The translations under genes were made by a program, and so were the position numbers. A stretch of 64,000 nt of DNA from Planctobacterium marinum (GTDB lineage Bacteria > Pseudomonadota > Gammaproteobacteria > Enterobacterales > Alteromonadaceae), in assembly GCF_020687805.1 (NCBI RefSeq), contig NZ_JAJEWQ010000003.1, positions 144,262 to 208,261 of the forward strand, given 5' to 3'. Below the pieces are notes generated by a model that was given only the letters and a program-made list of their open reading frames with translations, did no database searches and was not told the DNA's origin. The stretch's first letter is position 1; the number at the start of each line of letters is the position of its first letter. Positions 52,277-60,690 of the stretch are shown one piece after another.

Positions 52277-52567
52277 GATTAAAATAAGTTGAAACGATGC
52301 AAAGGTCACGATTATTCCATGAATTTTCTGCCAGACAAATTCAATTACCCTCTAATTTATACAGAGCACCCCATAATCCGAGCCATCCCTGCCTGTTTTG
52401 TATTTCTCTTTTGTTTCTGTTGATTGCAAAACCCGACTCAATATATGCAATACAACTAACTTTCGTGGCGCAAAATTAACAATTCTGTTGAACATAATCA
52501 TCTTTCGATTATATTTTAAGCATTCAGGTCAAATTTTTAGACCAAAGTATGATTGCTCCGACTGGTG

Positions 52568-52600
52568 ACAAAATGCACTATTTTGTGGGAGGAGATTCAC
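52568..52600 (+). promoter_or_regulatory. Operator-like site before the XRE regulator gene
   Basis: ACAAAAT, five bases, ATTTTGT is a perfect inverted repeat (52568-52586). It overlaps TTTTGTGGGAGGAGATTCAC (52581-52600), which recurs inverted upstream of the SGTKQPDP peptide gene with 17 of 20 identical bases. This is the likely binding site of the regulator. Confidence 0.6.
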
Positions 52601-52676
52601 TAACCGACAAGCATGTGTTACAGTTTATCAATCGGTAAATTAATAACTCATCAATGTCTCAACGATAGTAAACATC

Positions 52677-52949
52677 ATGCGAGTAAAAAGTAACAATCCA
52701 AAACATCTGGCTAAATCTAAATTGCTGCGCCAAATGCGCAAGGACGCTGGACTTACCCAACAGGAGATGGCGGAGCGACTTTTTATATCCAGAGAAACCG
52801 TGGTCGCTATAGAGAACTGTCACCAGAACACTATAGAAACGATCGAATCTGATTTGCAGGAAAAGTGGTGGGAGATCTGCCGTCCGCGTGCAACACCTAA
52901 CACTTATCAAGCTTTCAAAGACTTTGTACTAAAATCCTTTAGGCTTTAA
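52677..52949 (+). CDS. XRE-family transcriptional regulator
   Basis: A 90-residue DNA-binding protein. The Cro/C1-type helix-turn-helix spans residues 14-58: KLLRQMRKDAGLTQQEMAERLFISRETVVAIENCHQNTIETIE. A short Trp-rich C-terminal region (LQEKWWEICRPRA) and a final helix (YQAFKDFVLKSFRL) follow; the pattern is unlike phage repressors and contains no ligand domain that I recognise. There is no clear ribosome site. Its stop overlaps the start of the next gene by one base (TAATG), so regulator and membrane protein are made together. It probably binds the motif shared by its own promoter and that of the peptide gene. Confidence 0.8.
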   Translation: MRVKSNNPKHLAKSKLLRQMRKDAGLTQQEMAERLFISRETVVAIENCHQNTIETIESDLQEKWWEICRPRATPNTYQAFKDFVLKSFRL

Positions 52950-53662
52950 TGCTGGCATTAGCCTTTGCGGAAAAAACCCTCTCAGGGCTGGTTTTCTCAG
53001 CCCTGGTGGTTGGCATCGCCACCTATTTTGGCCAACCCTTTATATTCGATCCAATTGTTCTAATATGTTTTATTGCAATCGCTATCACATTTAGAAGGAA
53101 TATAGACTTACTTTCCATATGTTCAGTTTTCATAGCTGAAAGAGCTTTGGAAGAACTGATGTGGCGCTTTTTAGAGAATACGATCGCATTCAAAATCCCA
53201 AGTTACCTGATGCTCATCGCGATATGCTTTTATTTTTCTTCCGGTTTTATACGCGCCTATGCTTTAACATTTCTTACTTTAGCTGCGTCTATAGAGTTTT
53301 ATTGGTACATCTCGGATTACGACGCTCCTTTTATACTCTGGTACTGTTATTTGATAACGATACTAATAATAGTCAGGAGGTTTCTACGAATGCGCGTATT
53401 TTGGTTGATTGAACTTAACCCTAAATGGGAGCCTGCGCCACTAGCATTAGATTCTCAATTACTACTAGCCAATGCAGGGTTTATAATTAGCAGCTCTCTC
53501 GCAGTCTTTGAGTTTTACATAAGACACTTAACGAGTTATAAAGAAGTGTTATATGTTTATAATTTTTTCCCATATTTCAATGGTATTCTTTCCGTTTTCA
53601 TCCTGTATGTGATCATTATACAGAGTATTTTACACCTCAAGGCTATAGAACTCGAAGCTTAG
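52949..53662 (+). CDS. Multi-spanning membrane protein with EExxxR motif
   Basis: A 237-residue, AT-rich integral membrane protein with seven or so hydrophobic helices. No family is recognised with confidence. LEELMWRFLE (E68-E69-x3-R73) resembles the EExxxR motif of CPBP (Abi) intramembrane proteases, and FYIRH (F189-x3-H193) resembles their second motif; the third (HxxxN/B) is not evident. It could be a divergent protease that matures the neighbouring peptide precursor, a receptor, or an exporter; the sequence alone cannot decide. Translation is coupled to the XRE gene through TAATG. Base composition differs from nearby core genes, suggesting transfer. Confidence 0.65.
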   Translation: MLALAFAEKTLSGLVFSALVVGIATYFGQPFIFDPIVLICFIAIAITFRRNIDLLSICSVFIAERALEELMWRFLENTIAFKIPSYLMLIAICFYFSSGFIRAYALTFLTLAASIEFYWYISDYDAPFILWYCYLITILIIVRRFLRMRVFWLIELNPKWEPAPLALDSQLLLANAGFIISSSLAVFEFYIRHLTSYKEVLYVYNFFPYFNGILSVFILYVIIIQSILHLKAIELEA

Positions 53663-53705
53663 CTGATTCAAAATTGCTCAATCCTCGATAAATCTTCATA
53701 ATCAC

Positions 53706-53755
53706 TTTTGTGGAGCGTCTCCCACATTTCTTAATGTGAATCGTGTCCCACAAAA
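53706..53755 (+). promoter_or_regulatory. Operator-like sites before the peptide gene
   Basis: TTTTGTGGAGCGTCTCCCAC at 53706-53725 and, inverted, TTTTGTGGGACACGATTCAC at 53736-53755. The second differs at only three central positions from the site before the XRE gene. It lies 30-49 bases upstream of the peptide ATG, where a bound protein would meet the promoter. Confidence 0.6.
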
Positions 53756-53784
53756 CAATCTAATTATTTAAAGAGGAAATTATC

Positions 53785-54060
53785 ATGAAAAGTTTAAAAG
53801 TAATTTTGGCAACTGCACTAGTTCTAGCATCAACTGCAACTCTAGCTTCAGGAACAAAACAACCTGACCCAAATAAAACCCAGCGAGCTAACCCAATACT
53901 AATTCAAGACTCCGGAACAAAACAGCCAGACCCAACAGACAAAAATGGTAAAGGTCAAGTGATTGTAAATGACTCAGGTACAAAACAACCTGATCCGTTG
54001 AAGAATGATTCAGGCTACCCAACACTAATGGCGTTATTGAGTAAATACTTCTCAATCTAA
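53785..54060 (+). CDS. Secreted protein with three SGTKQPDP repeats, probable peptide precursor
   Basis: A 91-residue protein with a classical signal peptide (MKSLKVILATALVLASTATLA, cleavage before Ser 22). The mature part consists of three units that start with SGTKQPDP at residues 22, 43 and 64, an exact 21-residue period. The linkers differ (NKTQRANPILIQD, TDKNGKGQVIVND, LKNDSGYPTLMALLSKYFSI). The octapeptide codons differ at three to six positions between copies, all synonymous, so the peptide sequence itself is under selection. There is no Cys and no double-Gly leader, and the last unit has a short amphipathic tail. AGAGGA precedes the ATG. The upstream motif is shared with the XRE gene, and a terminator follows. 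I infer a multi-copy peptide precursor; a signal, toxin or binding role is untested. Confidence 0.8.
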   Translation: MKSLKVILATALVLASTATLASGTKQPDPNKTQRANPILIQDSGTKQPDPTDKNGKGQVIVNDSGTKQPDPLKNDSGYPTLMALLSKYFSI

Positions 54061-54079
54061 GTAATTAGTTCAGCCAGCC

Positions 54080-54118
54080 GAATAAGGCCAGCTGGTGTCT
54101 GGCGCTTATTCCCCTTTT
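54080..54118 (+). terminator. Terminator of the peptide gene
   Basis: GAATAAGGCCAG and CTGGCGCTTATTC form a 12-base stem with one bulge and a seven-base loop, followed by CCCCTTTT. It begins 19 bases past the stop. Confidence 0.75.
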
Positions 54119-54143
54119 AATCATTGACTCAACAGGAGTCTGA

Positions 54144-54200
54144 ATGAGAGATACGCTCGGGAATGGAACTCCCCCATCTTGCGTATATAAAGAAGAATAA
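54144..54200 (+). CDS. Possible 18-residue microprotein
   Basis: CAGGAG five bases before an ATG opens a frame of 18 codons, MRDTLGNGTPPSCVYKEE. The ribosome site is stronger than for many genes here, but the frame is too short to judge and lies behind the peptide gene's terminator. Confidence 0.25.
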   Translation: MRDTLGNGTPPSCVYKEE

Positions 54201-54237
54201 TAACATTCTCTTACCCAATTTTAGTACCTGACAGACA

Positions 54238-54264
54238 TAAAAAAGCCCACCTGAAAGTGGGCTT
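54238..54264 (-). terminator. Terminator of the DUF4097 gene
   Basis: On the minus strand AAGCCCAC, six-base loop, GTGGGCTT followed by TTTTAT, about 25 bases past the stop. Confidence 0.9.
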
Positions 54265-54288
54265 GCGAGGTCATCTAAAAACCGGGAA

Positions 54289-55077
54289 TTAGTACTCCCT
54301 GATGTTGATGCTGCCTCCTGAGGTATGCAGTTTCAGGCGTGGTCCACCGCCGTTAATTTCACCGCGAATTGACTTCTTCGAAATGCGGCCATTAACGTTG
54401 AAGTCAGTTCTGACTCTGCCACCACTGGTTTTGGCGTCGATGTCCACTTTCATGTCTTCAATCATGCGCACAGTAATCGAGCCGCCACTGGTATCTAACT
54501 TAGCATCATCGGTCAATTGTTTGGCAAAGATAGCATTGATGCTACCGCCAGAAGTGTGCGCGTTTAAATCTCCGTTCACTGAACCTGTAGAAATGGAGCC
54601 GCCACTGGTATGTAGCTCGACGTCACCGGTAATATCCGCTATTTCGATACTGCCACCGGATGTATGGGCATCAACGTTGCCGTTTAAATCCTCAATATCA
54701 ATTGACCCGCCTGAGGTTCTCAGGTTTAAGTGGTAGTCTTTAGGCACAGTGATAGTGAATTTAACCCGCATATTACGACCCCAAAACCGATCGCCGCGAT
54801 CAAAGGTGCCCACTATCGACACATCACCGCCGCTGGCTGAGTGGGACACTTTAAAATCCTCTGCGTCATCTCCCTGAATATCCACTTCAATCTCTACTTC
54901 TTCTTTATTGTGAGTTTGAATTTGCAATGAACCGACATCCGTTTTTAGCTCCAGGGTGCCGCCGTTACTCACCTCATAGGTATGTTCAATGTCAGCGGCA
55001 TGGGCTAATCCGGTGAAGATCACCGCGCCTGCTAAAGTCACAATACTGCGTTTTATGGTTTGAATTTGTTGCATCAT
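54289..55077 (-). CDS. Secreted DUF4097-type beta-repeat protein (TSGGSI repeats)
   Basis: A 262-residue exported protein (signal to about residue 28, VIFTGLAHAAD). After an N-terminal strand domain it carries TSGG motifs at residues 121, 139, 157, 175, 196, 217 and 252, mostly TSGGSI. The spacing is 18, 18, 18, 21, 21 and 35, one motif per turn of a predicted beta-helix or stacked-strand fold. This is the DUF4097 family pattern; such proteins occur in the periplasm or on the surface, and their role is unknown. It has its own terminator. A related repeat architecture (VNGD) occurs in the lipoprotein at 63196-63855. Confidence 0.85.
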   Translation of the reverse strand: MMQQIQTIKRSIVTLAGAVIFTGLAHAADIEHTYEVSNGGTLELKTDVGSLQIQTHNKEEVEIEVDIQGDDAEDFKVSHSASGGDVSIVGTFDRGDRFWGRNMRVKFTITVPKDYHLNLRTSGGSIDIEDLNGNVDAHTSGGSIEIADITGDVELHTSGGSISTGSVNGDLNAHTSGGSINAIFAKQLTDDAKLDTSGGSITVRMIEDMKVDIDAKTSGGRVRTDFNVNGRISKKSIRGEINGGGPRLKLHTSGGSINIREY

Positions 55078-55364
55078 GTTGTATTTCCCCTTGTTTAACC
55101 TGAGTTTTGTTGCCCGCTCCTGTGGATTCAGGCATATATGACTGATTGCTATTACCAGAGTTTGTCGTTGTCCCTGTCAAAAAGGTTTAAAACACGCTTA
55201 AATTTTTTTCAAGACAATACGCTGTCTTTAGCAGCCACCAGCAAGACAACACAGGTTTACAAAATCCGAGGGGAAATTATGGCTTGTCAGATATGCCGCC
55301 GGTCAGGCTGTGCTACACTCCGGCATCACTCTACAATAATGATAAAATCACATCGGAGACACCA

Positions 55365-56438
55365 GTGACGGATTGGGTAAAACAAGCCATCAATAAAATT
55401 GAATCGGATTATCAACGCTCTGCCGACACCCATTTGATAAAATACCCACTGCCAGCCGTTGAGGGTATTCAGCTCTATTTAAAGGATGAAAGTACCCACC
55501 CCACCGGGAGTTTAAAACACCGTTTGGCGCGGTCTTTGTTTTTGTATGGGTTGTGCAATGGCAATATTCAGGAAGGCACTACGATTGTCGAATCCTCGTC
55601 CGGCAGTACCGCCGTCTCCGAAGCCTACTTTGCGCAAATACTGGGGTTGCCTTTTATCGCAGTAGTGCCGCAAGGCACCTCTGAAGAGAAGGTCGCGCAA
55701 ATTGAATTTTATGGTGGTCGCTGCCATTTTGTGCCCCCTGCTGAAATCTACTCGGCAGCAGCTTCGCTGGCCCAGCAAACTAACGGTTATTATATGGACC
55801 AGTTTACCTTTGCCGAGCGGGCTACCGACTGGCGAGGCAACAACAATATTGCGGAAAGTATTTTTAGTCAGATGCAACGGGAACCCAATCCAATACCCAG
55901 TTGGGTAGTGGTCAGTGCCGGTACCGGCGGAACGTCTGCCACTATTGGTCGCTACATCCGGTTTCAGGGATTTGACACCAAAATGCTGGTTGCTGACCCC
56001 AGCAACTCGGTATTTTACGACTATTTCCACAATGGCGATGCCGCTATCACCTCCTGTCTTGCCACTAATATTGAAGGCATCGGCCGTGCCAGAGTAGAGC
56101 CGTCTTTTATTCGCACCGTGGTAGACGAAATGACAAAAGTCCCTGACACCGCCTCAATTGCCACCATGCAACAGGTCAATAAAACCCTCAACAGAGAGGT
56201 GGGCGCATCGACCGGAACCAATCTTTACGCAGCATTCGCATTGATCGCCAAAATGTACGAGCGAGGAGAAACCGGCAGTGTTGTTAGTATGATTTGTGAC
56301 TCGGGCAACCGATACAAAAATACCTATTACAATCCGCAGTGGTTGGCTCATAAGGGGTTGTCCGGCGATCAGGAAAAGTACCAGCAACAATTGCAACACT
56401 TTCATCAAACCGGTCAGTGGAGTCTGCAGGAATGCTAA
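55365..56438 (+). CDS. PLP-dependent cysteine synthase/desulfhydrase-family enzyme
   Basis: A 357-residue fold-type II PLP enzyme. The PLP Lys is in [13 protein letters not shown], followed by the Ser/Gly-rich substrate loop [16 protein letters not shown] and the phosphate-binding glycine loop [17 protein letters not shown]. It resembles the Cds1-type cysteine desulfhydrase subgroup, which releases sulfide from cysteine, more than CysK, but cysteine synthase-like activity cannot be excluded. I start at GTG 55365 because CGGAG lies nine bases before it; the upstream in-frame sequence looks non-coding. Its end overlaps the rlmJ start by seven bases. Confidence 0.82.
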   Translation: MTDWVKQAINKIESDYQRSADTHLIKYPLPAVEGIQLYLKDESTHPTGSLKHRLARSLFLYGLCNGNIQEGTTIVESSSGSTAVSEAYFAQILGLPFIAVVPQGTSEEKVAQIEFYGGRCHFVPPAEIYSAAASLAQQTNGYYMDQFTFAERATDWRGNNNIAESIFSQMQREPNPIPSWVVVSAGTGGTSATIGRYIRFQGFDTKMLVADPSNSVFYDYFHNGDAAITSCLATNIEGIGRARVEPSFIRTVVDEMTKVPDTASIATMQQVNKTLNREVGASTGTNLYAAFALIAKMYERGETGSVVSMICDSGNRYKNTYYNPQWLAHKGLSGDQEKYQQQLQHFHQTGQWSLQEC

Positions 56439-57256
56439 GTTATCAACATCATTATCACGTTGGCAACCATGCCGATATCCTTAAGCACTGGGTGCTTTTT
56501 GAGTGCCTGAGTTATATGCAAAAAAAGGATAAACCCTTTGACTATATTGATACCCACGGTGGTGCAGGCATTTACCGGCTCAACGACAGTAAAACCCAAA
56601 AGCTGAAAGAATTCGAGACAGGTGTCACCCGGCTACTGGCTGAGCCCATAGCGGAAATGCAGGATTTTGTAGCATTACTGCAAGGCTTTGTCGCTCAGGG
56701 GCAATATCCCGGCTCACCAGGCCTGGTCAATGAGCTGTTACGCCGCGGCGACAAGAGCTGGTTGTTTGAGTTACACCCGCAAACCTTTGCGGAGTTAGCG
56801 CAGCACTGTACCCGAAAAAGGCAAACATTTGTTCGCCAGGAAGATGGTTTTGTGGGTTTGAATAGCTTGTTACCGGTAGCCAGTAAACGTGCGTTGGTGC
56901 TGATTGATCCTTCCTACGAACTGAAAGAAGATTACGAAAAGGTTATCGAAACTGCGGAAAAAGCCCGTCAAAAAATGCCGCAAACCAGCCTGTTGATTTG
57001 GTATCCGGTGGTAGACAGGCTGTACGTAAACCTGATGCTGCGCAAAATCCAAAAATCCACTTTGCGCAATGTGTTGCAGTTAGAACTATGCATCGCGCCA
57101 GACAGTGACGAAAAAGGTATGACAGGTTCGGGCATGATTCTGATTAATCCTCCCTGGACAATGGCGGAACAGGCCAGGCGCCTGCTGCCGGAATTAACCC
57201 GGGTACTGGCTGGCGATGCCGGTGAGTTTGCGGTAAACAGTCTGATACCTGAATAG
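56432..57256 (+). CDS. rlmJ: 23S rRNA m6A2030 methyltransferase
   Basis: Methylates A2030 of 23S rRNA. The 274-residue protein begins [50 protein letters not shown], the unmistakable RlmJ N-terminus. It has the catalytic [17 protein letters not shown] motif and a C-terminal [12 protein letters not shown] segment. The ATG overlaps the stop of the PLP enzyme gene (ATGCTAA), so the two are translationally coupled. Confidence 0.96.
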   Translation: MLSYQHHYHVGNHADILKHWVLFECLSYMQKKDKPFDYIDTHGGAGIYRLNDSKTQKLKEFETGVTRLLAEPIAEMQDFVALLQGFVAQGQYPGSPGLVNELLRRGDKSWLFELHPQTFAELAQHCTRKRQTFVRQEDGFVGLNSLLPVASKRALVLIDPSYELKEDYEKVIETAEKARQKMPQTSLLIWYPVVDRLYVNLMLRKIQKSTLRNVLQLELCIAPDSDEKGMTGSGMILINPPWTMAEQARRLLPELTRVLAGDAGEFAVNSLIPE

Positions 57257-57388
57257 TGACAATTACAGGCGCAATACTCACTATTGCGCCACCTCCCGCC
57301 TTTTTCGCGTTTTTTTGTTGCACCCGGGCGCATTCAACGCCACAATTTTATCAGCCATCGTTACGCAGCAGCCCGCCAGGTCAGGATT

Positions 57389-58486
57389 ATGTTAGGCAAA
57401 TTATTCGCATTTTTATCTCCGGCCCCCAAAAAGGCCCCTTTGCAATTTCTGGACAGTACACCTGCTCCTGCCGAAGCCAAGACAAAAAAAGCGAACAAGC
57501 CAGAATATAGCGCAATTGAAACGTTAGAAAAAAAGTACGGTGATATCACGCAACAGGAAATAGACGCTGCCCAGGATTTTATGAATAAGAAATCCTTTCG
57601 CTTTTACACCTTTTTATTGGGAGAAGAGTCAGAACAAAAAACGGTGAATGCGTTGGAAAAAAAGATCCTGATTGATACCAATAAAATGCTTAACCGACCA
57701 GAGGTGATGATTCAGCATTTGCCACAACTGCCCCAGTCTGTCACTCAGTTAAAATCCATGTTGGAGACTCAGGATTTTAATCTGGATGAGTTTTCTCAAA
57801 TTGTGCAACGGGAGCCGGCGCTAGCCAGTCATATGGTAAAAGTGGCGAATAGTCCGATGTACAACCACTCCGGAAAAGAAATCTCCAATCTCGGTCATGC
57901 TTTTATGTTAATCGGTGCCGAAGGCGTTAAAGAGCACATTCTGATGCGCTTTTTTAAACAACTTCTCAATATTCGTCCCATCTATTTTAAAATGTTTGGT
58001 GCAAAAATCTGGGACCACAGCCTCAGTACCGCGATGGTCGCTAAACATATCGCTGCTAAAAACAAGCTAAACCATGAGGCCGCGTATCTGAACGGACTCA
58101 TTCACGACATTGGTAAAATCATGATTTTTCAGTTGATGGTTAATGCGTTTCGCAATGCCAGTCCTGATGAAAGCCCAAATTCCCTGATATTCAAAAAACT
58201 ACTCAATGAAAAATCGATGCAGATCAGTGTGATGGTGGCTAAGGAGTGGCAGATGCCTGAGGCCGTGGTACAGGCCATTCAGGATTTAGCTTTAACCATA
58301 AAACGCCCGGCAAAAACTAAGATGGGTCGGGTATTATATGAAGCTAACCTGGTGAGTGAACTGGTGATGTTACACCAGAACTCACCATTGTCGCCGGAAC
58401 AATACCTGGAAATCGCGAAGTCGGAAAAACTGAGTCGCGCTGCCACCGAATCACTCTTTAACAGTGTGGTGGCCGAAGGGAATTGA
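57389..58486 (+). CDS. HDOD-domain signalling protein
   Basis: A 365-residue cytoplasmic protein. A low-complexity N-terminus (SPAPKKAPLQFLDSTPAPAEAKTKK) leads into a helical region, then an HDOD domain from about residue 125: LPQLPQSVTQLKSMLETQDFNLDEFSQIVQREPALASHMVKVANSPMYN, with the degenerate HD motif in GLIHDIGKIMIF. HDOD proteins act in signalling and stress responses without known hydrolase activity. I start at MLGKLFAFLSP; the frame upstream is unsupported. No output domain is fused. It is a single gene between rlmJ and a small membrane protein. Confidence 0.85.
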   Translation: MLGKLFAFLSPAPKKAPLQFLDSTPAPAEAKTKKANKPEYSAIETLEKKYGDITQQEIDAAQDFMNKKSFRFYTFLLGEESEQKTVNALEKKILIDTNKMLNRPEVMIQHLPQLPQSVTQLKSMLETQDFNLDEFSQIVQREPALASHMVKVANSPMYNHSGKEISNLGHAFMLIGAEGVKEHILMRFFKQLLNIRPIYFKMFGAKIWDHSLSTAMVAKHIAAKNKLNHEAAYLNGLIHDIGKIMIFQLMVNAFRNASPDESPNSLIFKKLLNEKSMQISVMVAKEWQMPEAVVQAIQDLALTIKRPAKTKMGRVLYEANLVSELVMLHQNSPLSPEQYLEIAKSEKLSRAATESLFNSVVAEGN

Positions 58487-58540
58487 TGGCTATTAGCCTG
58501 TTACAGTATATTGCGGTAATCTGGATACAAAGGAGCGGGA

Positions 58541-58915
58541 ATGGAATTTTTATATTATGGTGCAGCAATATTACTGGTGGCTATTGCGGCAGCGCACTCA
58601 TATCTCGGTGAGCGCTTTATTTTATCGCGGCTGTTTACCCGCACAAACCTCCCTAAGCTGCTTGGCAGCGATGATTTTACCAAACGAACGTTGCGCTTTG
58701 CGTGGCATATCACGTCTGTTGCCTGGCTGGGGTTTGCCGCCATTATTGTTTGTATGAGTCATCCCGGTGCAGAAAACCTGTCAGTGATCCACATTATCGC
58801 CGCAACTTTTGCCGTCCATTTTTTAATTTCACTGCTTGGCTCTGGAGGCAAACACTTGTCCTGGATTGTGTTTGGCCTGATCAGTGTTTTATTATGGTTC
58901 GCCGTTTTGCTTTAA
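58541..58915 (+). CDS. Small four-helix membrane protein
   Basis: A 124-residue hydrophobic protein with four predicted membrane helices (LYYGAAILLVAIAAAHSYLG; ITSVAWLGFAAIIVCMS; HIIAATFAVHFLISLLG; SWIVFGLISVLLWFAVLL). The HSYLGERFILSRLF loop after the first helix and the conserved-looking His residues suggest a defined family, which I cannot name. GGAG precedes the ATG. It is convergent with the chemoreceptor gene. Confidence 0.65.
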   Translation: MEFLYYGAAILLVAIAAAHSYLGERFILSRLFTRTNLPKLLGSDDFTKRTLRFAWHITSVAWLGFAAIIVCMSHPGAENLSVIHIIAATFAVHFLISLLGSGGKHLSWIVFGLISVLLWFAVLL

Positions 58916-58960
58916 TCCGGGCCACAAAGCGTTCAGCGAGCATAGATTTGCTACTGATTC

Positions 58961-60568
58961 TCACACCTTAAATTGCCGGGCCACTTCATCTAAGGACGCT
59001 GAGATATCAGCCAACGAGGTGGCCGCCTGTTTGGTTTCCTTACTGCTTTCCGTAACCCGCTCGCTGGCTTCCTGAATCACGTCAATACTGTTGCGCATTT
59101 CTCCGGCATCACCTTTGATATCCTGGCCTAAAGACGCCAGAGCGCCATTTTCATCACTTAGTCGCATTACTGTTTTTTGTATGTCATCCAGCGAATTCAC
59201 TGTTGCCTCTGCCAGGGCAACTGCTTCGGTGGCTTTTTCCTTATTGGAATCCATCGATGTAACGGTGGAGGTAATTGAAGACACAATTTTATCCAGGATT
59301 GTATTGATCTCATGGGTGGAATCATGAGTTCTGGATGCCAGTGTCCGCACTTCGTCGGCCACCACCGCAAAACCTCGACCAGATTCACCGGCGCGGGCAG
59401 CCTCAATGGCGGCATTTAATGCCAGCAAATTTGTTTGCTCGGCGATTTCTGCGATAGTTTTAACCACTGAACTTACCTGATCACCGGCATTTTTTAAACT
59501 TAACAACATTTCTGCGGATTTCTCAATATCGCGGGCAAGCGCGCCAATACTGTCGGATGTATTACTGACACTGTTGGCCCCTTCGTGAACCTGCCCGGCC
59601 CCTTTCAGCGCGGTTTCTGAGGCGGCAGACGAGCGGTTTGCAGAATCCTCAATAGAGGCTTCCAGCGCACTGATCTTGTCCAGCAGTTCCCGAATGTGAC
59701 GGGAAAACAACTGAACCTGCTCTTCTGATACTTCTGCGGAATGATTTAACTGTCCTACTGAATCCACCAGCACGGTAGCCGAACTTTGAATTTCTTTGTT
59801 GCCTAGACGAAATGCCGTCAACAGTTCATTGACGCTGTTTGCCGCATCTGCCACTTCATCATCACAGGTCATGGAAACATCAGTAGACAAGTCATGCTCT
59901 GCGACAATGCGGTCCAGTTGCGTTGACAATGACTTGATGGGCCTGGCTATTTTTTGTTGCGCCATCAAAAATGATCCCAGCGTAATCGCCAGTGTTAACA
60001 ACACTGACAAAACGATCAAAGTACGCATAATGGAAATCTCAGCGCTGATGTTATCTGAGGCATCGGTGGCATTATTGGATGCCTGCGTTTTGACCTCAGT
60101 CAGCAATTTTTGCAACCCTTGCATGTTTTGCTGAATATCGGCCAGTGCCGTTCTGGCACCATCCCAGTCGATGTTAGACGCAGTCATAATGGTTTGCAGA
60201 CGGGTTACATCCCGCCATACTTTTTGCTTTTCGCTCTCTAATTTTTGACTGCTGGCCAGACCCGCCCGGCTGATATCCTGAAGGTGATTGTCCAGTTGTT
60301 TTTTGAGTTGATTAATTTCCCGTTGAAATCCCTCCTGTTCAATGGTGAGTCCATACAAACCAAAAGACGCCACCTGAACACTGCTCAAACTAGCGGAGGC
60401 TTGTTCCACAGCGCGTAACGTGGGTAACGTTTCCTGAACAAAGGTTTCTTTTTGGGCAAAGATAATAGACGATTCGCGATACATAAAAAACGACGTAACA
60501 ACAAGCACCATCACTATGCCTGCGTACCCCAACATCACTTTTTTACTGATGGAATTGAAAAGATTCAT
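58961..60568 (-). CDS. Methyl-accepting chemotaxis protein
   Basis: A 535-residue transmembrane chemoreceptor. A membrane helix at about 12-30 is followed by a ~150-residue periplasmic helical bundle sensor of the four-helix type. The second helix is at about 183-205 ([23 protein letters not shown]), then HAMP ([16 protein letters not shown]) and the cytoplasmic signalling hairpin, with the invariant tip [38 protein letters not shown]. It signals to CheA via CheW. There is no obvious C-terminal CheR-docking pentapeptide. The ligand is unknown. It is single, 122 bases from the hybrid kinase on the same strand. Confidence 0.95.
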   Translation of the reverse strand: MNLFNSISKKVMLGYAGIVMVLVVTSFFMYRESSIIFAQKETFVQETLPTLRAVEQASASLSSVQVASFGLYGLTIEQEGFQREINQLKKQLDNHLQDISRAGLASSQKLESEKQKVWRDVTRLQTIMTASNIDWDGARTALADIQQNMQGLQKLLTEVKTQASNNATDASDNISAEISIMRTLIVLSVLLTLAITLGSFLMAQQKIARPIKSLSTQLDRIVAEHDLSTDVSMTCDDEVADAANSVNELLTAFRLGNKEIQSSATVLVDSVGQLNHSAEVSEEQVQLFSRHIRELLDKISALEASIEDSANRSSAASETALKGAGQVHEGANSVSNTSDSIGALARDIEKSAEMLLSLKNAGDQVSSVVKTIAEIAEQTNLLALNAAIEAARAGESGRGFAVVADEVRTLASRTHDSTHEINTILDKIVSSITSTVTSMDSNKEKATEAVALAEATVNSLDDIQKTVMRLSDENGALASLGQDIKGDAGEMRNSIDVIQEASERVTESSKETKQAATSLADISASLDEVARQFKV

Positions 60569-60690
60569 ACTGTTTTCCCGTTCGTTTTTTTGGCCTGGTT
60601 AGTCGCCATTCAATACCTGCTCAGCATCCCTTATGGTCGCTGCAAAAACCCTGAATATTTATAGACCAGATAACCCGATTAATCATTGCG

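Noticed and set aside
53785-54060. A double-glycine-type bacteriocin or a lanthipeptide precursor
   Set aside because: The leader is a classical Sec signal without a GG cut site, and the mature part has no Cys and no adjacent modification enzyme.
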